Below, piece by piece: positions 47,191 through 57,459 of a stretch of 64,000 bases of DNA. The translations under genes were made by a program, and so were the position numbers. The stretch is from positions 1,860,001 to 1,924,000 of the forward strand of contig CAVSZZ010000002.1 of NCBI GenBank assembly GCA_963732595.1, written 5' to 3'. Each line of letters opens with the position of its first letter. Within the stretch, counting starts at the first letter, position 1. The notes under the pieces were generated by a model. That model did no database searches, was not told the DNA's origin, and saw only the letters and a list, made by a program, of their open reading frames with translations. The stretch comes from JAFGXF01 sp963732595 (GTDB lineage Bacteria; Chloroflexota; Anaerolineae; Anaerolineales; Anaerolineaceae).

Positions 47191-48751
47191 TTACCTCATG
47201 GTCAGCGGCAGGAAAAAGAAGAACGAGTGAATGAACTCATCCGCACCGGCGTCGAAGCGGGTTCCGCCGATGCCGAAAGGCCGCGTGTCGCCGTCAATAT
47301 CCAGGCCGTGCCCGCTGGCAATCCGGTCAATGGCCTGTGAGCCTCGATTGAGATGATAATTGTAGTTGATCGGGCTCTTAAAGTTGGGATTGCCAGCCAG
47401 AGGATTGGTTCCTGTGACGCCATCCGCAAGATTGTCGTTAAACAGGGTATCGCTGACGACCAGTGTAAGGGGCCCTGATGAAGAGATCCCGGTCTCGCTG
47501 TGACCGCTGACGATCCCGTTGGTGAATGTGATGGTAAAGGATCCAAGGCCTGAAGAACTTTGGAGATGCATGCCGATTGAAGCATCTGCCAGGGTGTTAT
47601 GCATCATGGTCACGGTGGTACTGCCCGTGGAGGCAATAATCCCATAAATGTTGTAATAGTCATGGCGGGCGATGATGTTGTTGAACAAATTCAAAGTCTG
47701 GCCGGCGGTACTGGAACCAAAAAAGATTCCCGTTATCGCCCCGGGGTTGATGATCGTATTTTGCTGGACCCACGGGGATGAATAGCCGAGCGCCACGGCG
47801 CTATTGCCCTCGTTGTCAAGAAGCTGGTTGCTTTGAATGGTGACCTGGTTGGTGCAATACTGACAGCCGATCGCGACGCCTTCATAAAAGGTACTGTTTT
47901 GGCCGTTGTCATGGATGCGATTATTGATGACATCGATCGGCCCGGTATTCATGGCCAGCATAACGCCGCTGCCATAGTGTGGGGTGTCATTGGAGCTGAT
48001 GTCATTGTCATAAACGTCATTATCATCCAAAATCGTTTCATCCCCGCTCTCGTGGATGTAGATGCCACCACCCCAGCCTTCGCCGACAGAATTGGAAGTG
48101 TTGTTATATACCTGATTGTCGAATATGAGGCTCCCGTTACTCTCCAGCAGGTAGATGCCTCCACCCCCGCCCCGGCCGGAACCGGTTGCAGCTGCACTAT
48201 TTGAATGGATGATGTTTCTGACGATCATCGGATCCGCTCCATTGACGTAGATGCCGCCGCCGCAGCCGTCGCTTTCGAAAGCCCACACTTCGCAGTAGTC
48301 TGTCAACCCCGTGGCATTCCCATTGCGGATCGTCCAGCCTTCCACCACTGGCTGAAAGGTCAGGCTGGGGGTGTAGTTGATGGTCATCCCCCGGCGCAGG
48401 TTCTGGCCATCGATGATCGAAATATACGTATTATGATCCCGGATGATAGCTCCACTGGAGGCGCCATTCCAGCCCCCATACAAATACACCGGTTTGTTCA
48501 GCAGGACCACTTCATTGCCGGAGGAGACAGTGTACACGCCTGCCCCGGCGTAGATCACATCTCCTTCAACAGCCAGTGCCAGGCCGGTCGACAGGCTGCA
48601 GGGGCTGGCCTGGGTACAAGTGCCGGTGCCGGTGGGGGTGACGAAGTATGGACCCACTGCCCGGACCGGTATCGTGGGTATTACCAGCATGAGCAGCATG
48701 GCCAGGATGATCGACAGTGACGAAAAAGGTCCGTTTTGATCTCAGATTCAT
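47191..48751 (-). CDS. Right-handed beta-helix exported protein (unit 3), frameshift in signal peptide
   Basis: About 520 residues. The start at 48751 (MNLRSKRTFFVT, AGGAG upstream) continues after a base change near 48715 into a signal peptide AMLLMLVIPTIPVRA. The repeat then has the layout shared with its two neighbours: FVTPTGTGTCTQASPCSLST, VYLYGGWNGAS, GWTIRNGNATG..GCGGGIYV, then many coil turns of N(I/V/L)I..N and NTIINPGA. Near the end come HLNRGSQAIDRIASG and FDAGADEF. It is the polymorphic-membrane-protein/Pmp-like parallel beta-helix fold. The C-terminus is FFFFLPLTMR. It is presumably a surface adhesin or polysaccharide-binding protein; the function is not proven. Confidence 0.85.
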
Positions 48752-48767
48752 AATGCACTCCTAGGTT

Positions 48768-50357
48768 TTATGGACGGATGGTGATCGGCAGGAACAGGAA
48801 ATCCGAAAAGATGAATTCATCGGCGCCGACATCGTAGGCCAGGGTACCGACACCGAATGGACGGGGGTCACCGTCGATATCCACCGCCAGTCCACCGCTG
48901 GCAACCCGGTCAATGGCGGCCGAACCGCGCCTGAGGTGATAGTTATTCGCTGACGGATCGGCAAACCACGGATCGCCTGCCAGGGGATTCACGTTCAGAA
49001 TGCTGGGAGAACAATCCAAACCATTGGCATCGAACAGAGAGTTTGTCACGGTAACTGAGATGCCGGGATTCCCGCTTGAAAAGATGCCAGTCACGTTGTG
49101 ACCGCTGGCGATGCCGCGATCAAATGTGACGACCACGATAACGTTGTTTGCTCCAATATATAACCCGTATGGGGCATCTGCCAGGGTATTGTGACTCAGC
49201 TGCACGCGGGTATCGTGGGCGTCATACGCCTGGATAAACACATTTTTGTCTTCATGGCCGGCGATGATGTTGTTCTGGATCGATGCTGCCTGGGAGCCGA
49301 AATGGGTTGATGTGTCAAAGATAAAGAGGCCATTCTGCGCGCCTGGGTTGATGATGGTGTTCTGCCGGATCATTGCAACGGAATAGTTTAACTCGACCAC
49401 TCCCCACATCCCGTGGTTATCGACGATTGTATTGCCTTCGACGACCACAGAGTTGCTGCAAGTACTTAAGTTGACCGAACCACCATAATCCTCATCCAGG
49501 GGGTTGTTGTTGTGAATTAAGTTGTCGTGTACCTGGATCGGACCTGAATTGTTGTGGATGAGTATCCCAGTGCCGGAGTGGTTGTAAAAGGTGGCAGCGG
49601 CATAATCATCATTTTCGTAGATCTCATTTTCGCTGACATCAATCCCGATCCCCGAAGCGTAAACGTAAATCCCTCCGCCTGCACCGACGCCCTCCTTGTG
49701 GGAGTTGTTGTTGCGGATGATATTCCCGCTTATGACGGCGTAATCGCTGTTATCGATATACACACCCCCGCCGGCACCATAAAGGTTGCCACCGGCAACC
49801 GCGGCCGTGTTGTTCTCAATGATGTTATGGGTGATGGTGGGCTGTGCTTCAAATGCATAGATACCGCCGCCGCAGCCCGCAGCTGAACCGAAGGAGTGGC
49901 AGACTGACGTCAGACCGGTGGCATTGCCATTGCGGATGGTCCAGCCATCCACGGTCGGCTGGACACCCGGACCTCCGCTCATCGTGATCACACGCCGGGT
50001 GTCCCCGCCATCCAGGATGGAGACATAGGCCGCCGGATCGCGAACGACATCCTCAATGGGCGACCCATCCCAGCCACCCAGAAAGTAGATGGTTTTCTCG
50101 AGTAGGACCACCTGGTCGCCTATTCCGGTATAGGTGCCGGCGGCGGCATACAGCGTGCCGTTGGGGTCAATCAGTGACAACCCGGTAGCCAGGTTACAGG
50201 GGGCACCCTGGGTGCAGGTTACCCCACTTCCAGCCGGGGTAACGAAAATATATGGCAGCGCCTGAACAGAAACGTTGGTCCGGGAAAGGCTGAACAGCAG
50301 GGCGATGGCGATCAGCAACCTAAAAAACAATATAACAGGGCTCAATCTTGGTCTCAT
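48768..50357 (-). CDS. Right-handed beta-helix exported protein (unit 2)
   Basis: 529 residues with an intact frame. The ATG at 50357 has AAGGAG upstream. The signal peptide LLIAIALLFSLSRTNVSVQA is followed by FVTPAGSGVTCTQGAPCNLA, IYFLGGWDGSPIED, DGWTIRNGNATGLTSVC, GCGGGIYAF and coil turns with NNII/NTI. It ends with HLRRGSAAIDRVASGG, YDVGADEF and the tail DFLFLPITIRP. It is strongly similar to the genes on either side, so the three form a tandem paralogue set. Only 18 and 16 bases separate them. No catalytic signature is present. Confidence 0.88.
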   Translation of the reverse strand: MRPRLSPVILFFRLLIAIALLFSLSRTNVSVQALPYIFVTPAGSGVTCTQGAPCNLATGLSLIDPNGTLYAAAGTYTGIGDQVVLLEKTIYFLGGWDGSPIEDVVRDPAAYVSILDGGDTRRVITMSGGPGVQPTVDGWTIRNGNATGLTSVCHSFGSAAGCGGGIYAFEAQPTITHNIIENNTAAVAGGNLYGAGGGVYIDNSDYAVISGNIIRNNNSHKEGVGAGGGIYVYASGIGIDVSENEIYENDDYAAATFYNHSGTGILIHNNSGPIQVHDNLIHNNNPLDEDYGGSVNLSTCSNSVVVEGNTIVDNHGMWGVVELNYSVAMIRQNTIINPGAQNGLFIFDTSTHFGSQAASIQNNIIAGHEDKNVFIQAYDAHDTRVQLSHNTLADAPYGLYIGANNVIVVVTFDRGIASGHNVTGIFSSGNPGISVTVTNSLFDANGLDCSPSILNVNPLAGDPWFADPSANNYHLRRGSAAIDRVASGGLAVDIDGDPRPFGVGTLAYDVGADEFIFSDFLFLPITIRP

Positions 50358-50375
50358 ATAGGTTGACTCCTTGGA

Positions 50376-53272
50376 TCAGGGTTTCACGAGCATTGGAAGC
50401 GCGATTTTCCACCAAAACTCATCCGCGCCCACGTCGTAAGGAGTGCCACCGCTACCCATCGGGCGTAGGTCACCTTCAAAATCGTAGGTATACCCACTGC
50501 TAGGGGCTTGATCGCGCGCGGCAGATGCTGCTTGAATATGATAATCGCCTGCAGCTGGGTCCACGAAGAATGGGTCGCCTGTGATCCGGTTAGCGTCACT
50601 ATTAAAGGAACCATCCAGGGCATTTCCATGGAAAAGCGTATAAGTGGCGTAGATCGTATTTCCGGTTGCTTCTTTATGTGCTCCCTCGGTCAGATGGTGG
50701 CTCAGGATATTGTTTGCCAGCAGCATGTAGGTGTACTGATATGCGTAAATTCCATAAGGGGCGCCGTCCAGGGTGTTTTGATACAGGTTGGCGTGAGCGA
50801 CCCGGTCGGAGTAGCCGGTGATGTAAAGATTCGCGAAGCTGTGGCGGGTGATGACGTTGTTGCTCAGTATGCTGAGCCGGGCCCCTTCATTGATCTCCAG
50901 GAACACCCCATACCAGGAATCTGGATTGATGAGGATATTCGAATCTAGATACCCGTTGAAGTCGATCAGGTACAGGACCCTGGCTCCATGATTCTGGGTG
51001 AACCGGTTACGGGCGATGGTCAAATCTGAGTGTGTGGCAAATACGGTGGATCCTTGTTCGTTTAAGTTGGGGTTATTATCGTGGATGTCATTGTCACTGA
51101 GTGTTCCATAGACACCATAAATGAGCAGTCCGTCTCCGATCCCGGAATAGGTGGTGGAGGCGGCATTGTTGAAGGAGATGTCGTTCCCGGTGATGAGCAG
51201 GTCCTGCGGGGCCAGCACCCCGCCGATGAAGATGCCACCTCCCAGGCCGTTGTCTCCCACCGGGCCGCTGGCCGCGGTGGAGGCGTCGTTCGAGCGGATG
51301 ATGTTGTTCCTGATTGTGACAGCCGTGGGATTGGGTGCGGATGCAACCTGCACGTAGATCCCGCCCCCATAGCCGGTCTGGTAGGTGGCGTCGGTGGTGG
51401 TGGATGCAACGTTGTCCTCGATGATGCAGTCTTCGACAGTCGTGGTCCCGCCGCTGATGAATATCCCACCCCCACAGCCGGCCGCATCCACTGCCGAGCA
51501 CACCGCTGTCTTGCCGGTGCCATTGCCATTGCGGATGGTGAGCCCATCCAGGCGGACTTCTTCGCCGACATCCAGCAGGATGGTGACGCTCTGGCGCAGG
51601 TTCTGCCCATCGATGATCGTTTCATAGGTCTCCGGGTCGGTCAAACCCGGGTCGGGTCCGGTGACCCCATCCCAGCCGCCGTAAATGGTGACGGATGTAT
51701 TAATGAATAAGACCTGGTCATATATCGATCGGTAAGTCCCGGCGGCTGCATAGACCCATTCGGTGGTGGCGATGTCGATGGCATGCTGCAGGCTGCAGGG
51801 ATCATCATAGGTGCAGGCGTCGGTGTCGCTGCCGGCCGGGGAGGCGCCTGGAGGCGGTAGTCACCCTGGGTTGCGTTAACAAACAGCGGATCACCTGTGA
51901 AGGAAATGGGAAGTCGAGCAGCTGCCGTCACAATCGGTGGCATTCCCATGGAAAAGGGTGTAGCCGACGGTGATCGTATTGCCGGTCACGGCTGCTTCAT
52001 AAACGGCATGATCCGATGTGGCTGAGGATGCTGTTTAGAATCTCGACGGTTGAATACTGGTAAACGTAGATGCCATAGGGGGCTCCATCCAGCGTATTAT
52101 GAAGGAACCTAGTCACCAACGGGTCTGCCGCGCTTCCTGTGATGTATACATCTGAAGTGGAATGCTGGGCGATGACATTATTGGATACATAACTGAACCG
52201 AGGAGAAATATTTAAATCCATAAAGACCCCATTCCAGGCGTCCGGATTGATGATCACATTTGAGTCAACGGATCCATGTAAGTCAATCAAATACACCGCA
52301 GCAATCCCAGGATTATTCGTGAAGCGGTTCGCACTTATGGTTAGATCCGAATGCGTGGCGAAGAATGTGGAGGTCTGGGCGCTCAGATTGGGATTGTTAT
52401 CATGAAAACTATTTCGGCTGATCTCTCCGCTTCCATATGACATGTACAGCCCGTCGCCCAGGCCGGAGAATGCAGTCGTGACCGCGTTATTGCCGTAGAA
52501 TTCGTTTCCTGTGATTGAAAACACTCCGGTTTCCACATAGTCGGTGATGTAAATGCCGCCGCCAAGGCCGGTGCTCCCAGCCGCGCCGGTAACGGCGCTC
52601 AGGGCATCGTTCGATGCGATGGTATTATCGGTGATCGTCCCACTGACCACGTTTTGGAGGCTGATGCCACCGCCAAACCCGATTGTGTGGGTGACATCGG
52701 TTGCTGTCGCGGCAACGTTATCCATGATGGTGTTGTTTTCGATCGTGATGCTGCCGCCGGTAACCAGGATGCCTCCGCCGCAGCCGGCTGAGTTCTCGTA
52801 AAAACAATCGGCTACCTGGCCGGTGGCATCGCCGTTGCGGATGGTGAACCCGGAGATCGTGACCTCTTCGGTTGGCTCCAATAAGACATTCACCGCGCGG
52901 TGATTGTCGGATGGGATCGATCCGTCCAGGATGGTCGGATATGCAACCGGATCAGGGACAGGGTTCGGGCTGACGCCATCCCAGCCGCCGAACAGGCGCA
53001 AAGCTGTGATCGATGAACACGACCTGGTCAGAGGTGCTTTGATAGGTCCCGGCGGCGGCATACACATCCTGCCCTTCGATTCCAACCTGGACCGCGCTCT
53101 GTAAATTACAGGGGGCGGCATAGGTGCAATCGCCGCTGTTGATGCCGGTGGGGGATGCGAATCTGGATGCGGCGGCGGAGACAGGTGCCAGGTTCCCTGC
53201 CATGGATGTCAAAACACAGATGATAATCGTAACGATGAGGAATTGCCGGGATAAATGATATTTCGCGGGCAT
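50376..53272 (-). CDS. Tandem double beta-helix exported protein (unit 1), frameshifted
   Basis: About 965 residues if continuous. The start at 53272 (GGAGGTGGTC before ATG) gives signal peptide FLIVTIIICVLTSMAGNLAP, then FASPTGINSGDCTYAAPCNL and a complete beta-helix domain ending DPLFVNATQGDYRL at about 51860. Without a new signal peptide the sequence runs straight into ASPAGSDTDACTYDDPCSLQ, the start of a second helix domain. That domain ends with AARDQAPSSGYTYDFEGDLR, YDVGADEF and the tail IALPMLVKP. Frame changes lie near 53000, 52010, 51850 and 51640. The junction suggests a fusion of two paralogues by recombination, or a collapsed assembly. A consensus-like promoter is at 53400-53428. 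Confidence 0.75.
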
Positions 53273-53399
53273 GACCACCTCCAGATCGTTAATGAATCTC
53301 CAGCGGATGACTGGCAGGTCATCCCTGATCTGGACAGGATTGGTACAGCGACGGCTGGCTCGATGTCTGTAATGGTGGTGACTTGCTGCTGCAATTGGA

Positions 53400-53428
53400 A
53401 TTATATTGTAATTGCACCAGAATGACAA
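53400..53428 (-). promoter_or_regulatory. Promoter of the beta-helix protein operon
   Basis: On the minus strand TTGTCA (53423-53428), a 17-base spacer and TATAAT (53400-53405). It lies about 120 bases before the start at 53272 and could drive all three tandem genes. Confidence 0.65.
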
Positions 53429-53473
53429 TTAGAAAACATTGAGCAAAATCGTATTATTTACCATTTTTGATTT

Positions 53474-53530
53474 GTGGTAAAATTCAGCGGATTAAATCCC
53501 AGTCATCTGGACAAGGTCTCTGACCTTGTC
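53474..53530 (+). promoter_or_regulatory. gapA upstream region: extended -10 and leader hairpin
   Basis: An extended -10 TGGTAAAAT (53475-53483) has only a weak TTTACC upstream. A perfect hairpin GACAAGGTC-TCT-GACCTTGTC (53510-53530) lies in the leader, 30 bases before the GGAGG RBS at 53561. No T-tract follows, so it is more likely an operator or mRNA-stability element than a terminator. Confidence 0.5.
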
Positions 53531-53570
53531 GAATGTTAACTACTCATTTCACCCAAATACGGAGGTTCGT

Positions 53571-54626
53571 ATGGCAACAAAAGTTGGTATCAATGGTTTC
53601 GGGCGGGTTGGCCGGCAAATGGCCAAGGCCATCATCGAGAAACACGCCGGTGAGCTGGAGATCGTGGCGGTCAACGACCTGTTCGATGCGAAGCAGAACG
53701 CGCATCTGTTCAAGTATGACTCGAACTACGGTATCTACCCTGGTACGGTGGTAGCCACTGACGACGCCATCATCATCGATGGCAAACCGGTCAAGGTCTT
53801 CGCCGAGAAGGACCCCGGCCTGCTCAAGTGGGCCGACCTGGGAGTCGAGATCGTGATCGAAGTCACCGGTGCTTTCACCGATGCAGCCGGCGACCCCGCC
53901 AAGGGCAAGCCCGGCGCCCGCGTCCACATCGAGAAGGGCGGCGCCAAGAAGGTCATCATCGGCGCCCCTGCCAAGAATGAGGACCTGACCGTGGTTCTGG
54001 GTGTCAACGATGATATTTATGACACCACCAAGCATCACGTGGTCTCGAATGCCTCCTGCACCACCAACTGCCTGGCCCCGGCCGTCAAGGTCGTGAATGA
54101 CAACTTCAAGGTCGTGCGCGGTTTCATGACCACCATCCACTCCTACACCAACGACCAGGTCATCCTCGACCAGGGTCACAAGAAGGAAATGCGCCGCTCG
54201 CGTTCCGCCGGCCAGAATATCATCCCGACCACCACCGGCGCCGCCAAGGCGCTCGCGCTGGTCATCCCCGAACTGAAGGGCAAGTTCGACGGTTATTCCC
54301 TGCGGGTCCCAACCCCGACCGTCTCGATCGTTGATTTCACCGCCGAGATCGAGAAAGCCACCACCAAGGAAGAACTCAACGCCGCTTTCATCAAGGCTGC
54401 TGAAGGTCCCATGAAGGGCATCCTCAGCTTCACCCGGGGTGAGTACAGCGACCCGCTGGTCTCGATGGACTTCAAGGGCAGCGATTTCTCCTCGATCGTC
54501 GACCTGCAGTACAACAATGTCATCGGCGGCAACTTCATCAAGGTTGTTGCCTGGTATGACAATGAATGGGGTTACTCCGTGCGCACAACCGACCTGGCCG
54601 CCCTGATGGCCAGGAAGCTCAAGTAA
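53571..54626 (+). CDS. gapA: Glyceraldehyde-3-phosphate dehydrogenase
   Basis: Glycolytic and gluconeogenic NAD(P)-dependent enzyme of 351 residues with an intact frame. The ATG at 53571 has GGAGG 6 bases upstream. The Rossmann motif is VGINGFGRVGRQMAKAI. The active-site block SNASCTTNCLAP has catalytic Cys. It continues with TTIHSYTNDQVILDQGHKK, MRRSRSAGQNIIPTTTGAAK and the C-terminal WYDNEWGYSVRTTDLA. It is the first gene of a gapA-pgk operon; pgk starts 15 bases after the stop. Confidence 0.97.
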   Translation: MATKVGINGFGRVGRQMAKAIIEKHAGELEIVAVNDLFDAKQNAHLFKYDSNYGIYPGTVVATDDAIIIDGKPVKVFAEKDPGLLKWADLGVEIVIEVTGAFTDAAGDPAKGKPGARVHIEKGGAKKVIIGAPAKNEDLTVVLGVNDDIYDTTKHHVVSNASCTTNCLAPAVKVVNDNFKVVRGFMTTIHSYTNDQVILDQGHKKEMRRSRSAGQNIIPTTTGAAKALALVIPELKGKFDGYSLRVPTPTVSIVDFTAEIEKATTKEELNAAFIKAAEGPMKGILSFTRGEYSDPLVSMDFKGSDFSSIVDLQYNNVIGGNFIKVVAWYDNEWGYSVRTTDLAALMARKLK

Positions 54627-54641
54627 CAGCGGAGAACGGTC

Positions 54642-55817
54642 ATGTTCAACAAGAAAACGATCCGCGATATCGATCTGAAGGGCAAGAAAGTCCTGGTGCG
54701 CGTGGATTTCAACGTGCCGCTCAAGGACGGCGTGGTGGGAGATGACACCCGTATCACGGCCGCACTGCCCACCATAAAATACCTGCTGGACCAACCGGCA
54801 GCCGTGATCCTGTGCTCGCATCTCGGCCGCCCGAAGGACGGTCCCGATCCCAAGTTCAGCCTCAAGCCGGTGGCCGACCACCTGGCCAAGCTGCTCGGCA
54901 AGCCGGTCGCTTTCGCCACCGACTGCATCGGCGAGCCGGCCAAGACCGCCGCGGCTGCCCTGAAACCCGGTGAGGTGCTGGTGCTGGAGAATACCCGCTT
55001 CCATCCCGAAGAGGAAAAGAACGACCAGAACATGGCCATGCAGATGGCTGCGCTGGCCGAAGTGTTCGTCAACGATGCCTTCGGCACCGCGCACCGCGCG
55101 CATGCCTCGACCGAGGGTGTCACGCGTTACCTGCCGGCGGTCTCCGGTTTCCTGCTCGAGAAGGAGATCAAGTACCTGGGTCAGGCCATTGCGGACCCCA
55201 AGCGGCCGTTCGTGGCCATCCTGGGCGGCGCCAAGATCAGCGACAAGATCGGCGTCATCAAAAACCTGCTCGACAAGGCTGATAAAGTCCTGATCGGCGG
55301 CGGCATGGCCAATAACTTCCTGAAAGCCAAGGGCGTGGCTGTGGCGGATTCGCTGGTTGAGGAAGAAGCAGTGGAAACAGCCCGCGAATTATTAATGAAG
55401 GGCAGCTCCAAACTGCTCCTGCCCGTGGACCTGGTCATCGCCGACAAATTCGAAGACGGCGCTGCTAAAAAGACCATCCCGGTCGGTGATGTCCCGGCCG
55501 GCTGGCGCATCCTGGATATCGGTCCGGCCACCGTGGCTGCTTATGCCGAAGCGCTCAAGGGTGCCGGCACGGTCATCTGGAATGGCCCGATGGGGGTGTT
55601 CGAGTTCCCCAACTTCGCCGCCGGAACTTTCGGCGTGGCGAAGGCCGTGGCAGCCTGCGGTGCGGTCACCATCATTGGTGGCGGCGATTCCGTGGCAGCC
55701 ATCCAGCAATCCGGACTGGCGGATCAGATCACCCACATCTCGACGGGTGGGGGTGCCTCCCTGGAGATGCTCGAAGGCCTGGTGCTGCCCGGTGTGGCGG
55801 CCTTGCAGGATAAATAA
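54642..55817 (+). CDS. pgk: Phosphoglycerate kinase
   Basis: Glycolytic ATP-forming kinase of 391 residues, frame intact. The N-terminal substrate block is KVLVRVDFNVPLKDG. It continues with SHLGRPKDGPDPKFSLKPVA, EDARFH-type VLVLENTRFHPEEEKND, NDAFGTAHRAHAS, AILGGAKISDKIGVIKNLLD, GPMGVFEFPNFAAGT and the terminal nucleotide-site block GGGDSVAA..STGGGASLEM. A terminator follows 25 bases downstream. A decayed copy of its last 34 codons lies at 62706-62804. Confidence 0.97.
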   Translation: MFNKKTIRDIDLKGKKVLVRVDFNVPLKDGVVGDDTRITAALPTIKYLLDQPAAVILCSHLGRPKDGPDPKFSLKPVADHLAKLLGKPVAFATDCIGEPAKTAAAALKPGEVLVLENTRFHPEEEKNDQNMAMQMAALAEVFVNDAFGTAHRAHASTEGVTRYLPAVSGFLLEKEIKYLGQAIADPKRPFVAILGGAKISDKIGVIKNLLDKADKVLIGGGMANNFLKAKGVAVADSLVEEEAVETARELLMKGSSKLLLPVDLVIADKFEDGAAKKTIPVGDVPAGWRILDIGPATVAAYAEALKGAGTVIWNGPMGVFEFPNFAAGTFGVAKAVAACGAVTIIGGGDSVAAIQQSGLADQITHISTGGGASLEMLEGLVLPGVAALQDK

Positions 55818-55842
55818 TTCGAATCTGGATCAAGTCTAATAA

Positions 55843-55874
55843 AAAGACCGCCAGGCGAAAGCCTGGCGGTCTTT
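55843..55874. terminator. Terminator after pgk, GNRA loop
   Basis: A perfect 14-bp stem AAAGACCGCCAGGC/GCCTGGCGGTCTTT with a GAAA tetraloop. It lies between convergent pgk and the giant exported-protein gene. The A-run on its left allows use from both sides. Confidence 0.92.
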
Positions 55875-55893
55875 GATTGGTTCTGTGGTATCC

Positions 55894-57459
55894 CTATGGT
55901 CTGAGGATCATGGGAAGATAGGAAAACCATTCTGGCATGGAGATGGTCACAGAAACCGTGTCAGTACCGGGGTCGGTTTGATCCGTGTCGACACTGACAT
56001 CCTGTTGGATATCCGTGCCGGCGTCGATCTCGGCCTGGGTAACAGTGTGGGTGGCCGTGTATGTCCAGGTCTCACCCACATCCAGGATATTGTTACTATT
56101 GAGGTCCCCGGATGTCAGGGAGAACGTGATGGTCGGCGTTCCGGTCGGGTTCACACCGGTCAGGGGTACATCGCCGTTGTTATCGACGGTCAGGGTGTAG
56201 GTAATCACGGTGTCTGCGAGGATACACTATCTGGGTCTGATTCGAGGTTGACCAGGATGCTCTGGATTCGTCTGGGTGATCGTCACATTGACCGGGTCGG
56301 AGTAGTCATATCCATCATACAGGCGATAGGTGAAGGTGATCAAACCCGTGTAACCCAGTGCCGGTGTCAATGTGAACGAGCCATCGGCGTTGAATTCATC
56401 CAGATTCCCGTGAGTGGGTAGTGGTCCATTAACCACTTCGGCAGTCAGGCCATCACCTTCGAAATCGGTATCGTTATCCAGGACGCCATTCAGCTGAGTC
56501 AACCGTTAAGGGTACTGTGACGGGGGTTGAATAACCGTCACCGACACCCTCCGGGGTTTCGTTCGATACCCAGGTCTCAGCACCGTTTCCGGAAGTACAT
56601 GAGGGTACCGATGAAGACGTGACCGTTGACATCCGCCAATGCATTATCGAAATAAGTGTAGGCTGCATTGCCATCCCCAAAACCATCCGGTGCGATCTTG
56701 TTCCAGGTACCGGTATCACCACTCTCCGAGGCAAGTACCTGCAACCCGATGTTGGGATTACCGATGACCAGGATCAGGCGTCCGTTGATGGACTCGAGCG
56801 CCGGCATACGGCGGGTGGTTGGATCACCCAAGCCATTATCGACGACCTGCTCCCAGTCGCTGTTGTCGCAGACCAGGCAGCGCCAGACTTCGGTGCCTGC
56901 ACCGGGGCGTGGTGTGTGGCGGCATACAGATACCCATCGAACTCTGCCAGGGCCGAGATGATGATATTGTCACCGTCGCCAAAGCCATCGTCGTTGACCT
57001 GCGTCCAGGTGCTACCGTTATTGAGGGTGCGCCAGATCTCACCGCCGCTGGCGGAATTGATAGGTACCCAGATAGGTTGCACCGGCGTGTACCGCGGTGG
57101 CCGTGAAGACGAAGTTGTTGCCATCCCCGAAGCCAGTCGTTGGATCCAAGCAGGGAGGTCCAGCTGCTGAAATCACCCGTCCGGCTGCACCAGATCTCCG
57201 CCCCATGACTGCTGCCGTCCGTCCAGGTCGTTGCACAGATCCGGTCCGGATTTTGCAGCGTGAACAGGCGGAAGAACTCATTGTTGGATGGATCCCCGGA
57301 GAAGATACTTCCGGATCCATTGAGGACGACGCTGTACCAGTCTTCGAAGTCACCCGTGGGACTGCGCCAGATCTGCCCGCCGTTCGATTGCTGGTTGCCG
57401 AATTCATCTGTGTAGTAATTATAGGTGCTGGCATACAGCTGGCCATTGTATTCCAGCAT
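55894..57459 (-). CDS. Giant protein segment D: BNR/kelch-like propeller and C-terminal Ig-like repeats
   Basis: From 57459 leftward, repeats of the form GxxIWR(T/S)..W..V...GFGD.NN...A...F.G.(L/I)YA appear, for example EIWRTLNNGSTWTQVNDDGF. They are followed by a cadherin/VCBS-like repeat (VLDNDTDFEGDGLTAEVVNG, YTGLITFTYRLYDGYDYSD). After a final frame change comes a DUF11-type repeat (ITYTLTVDNNGDVPLTGVNP, DVGETWTYTATHTV). The protein ends YLPMILRP. No anchoring helix follows. Confidence 0.68.

Noticed and set aside
53544..55103. 519-codon leftward open frame opposite gapA-pgk
   Set aside because: Antisense to two of the best-supported genes in the window. Its length reflects high GC at third positions, and no RBS or family motif is seen.
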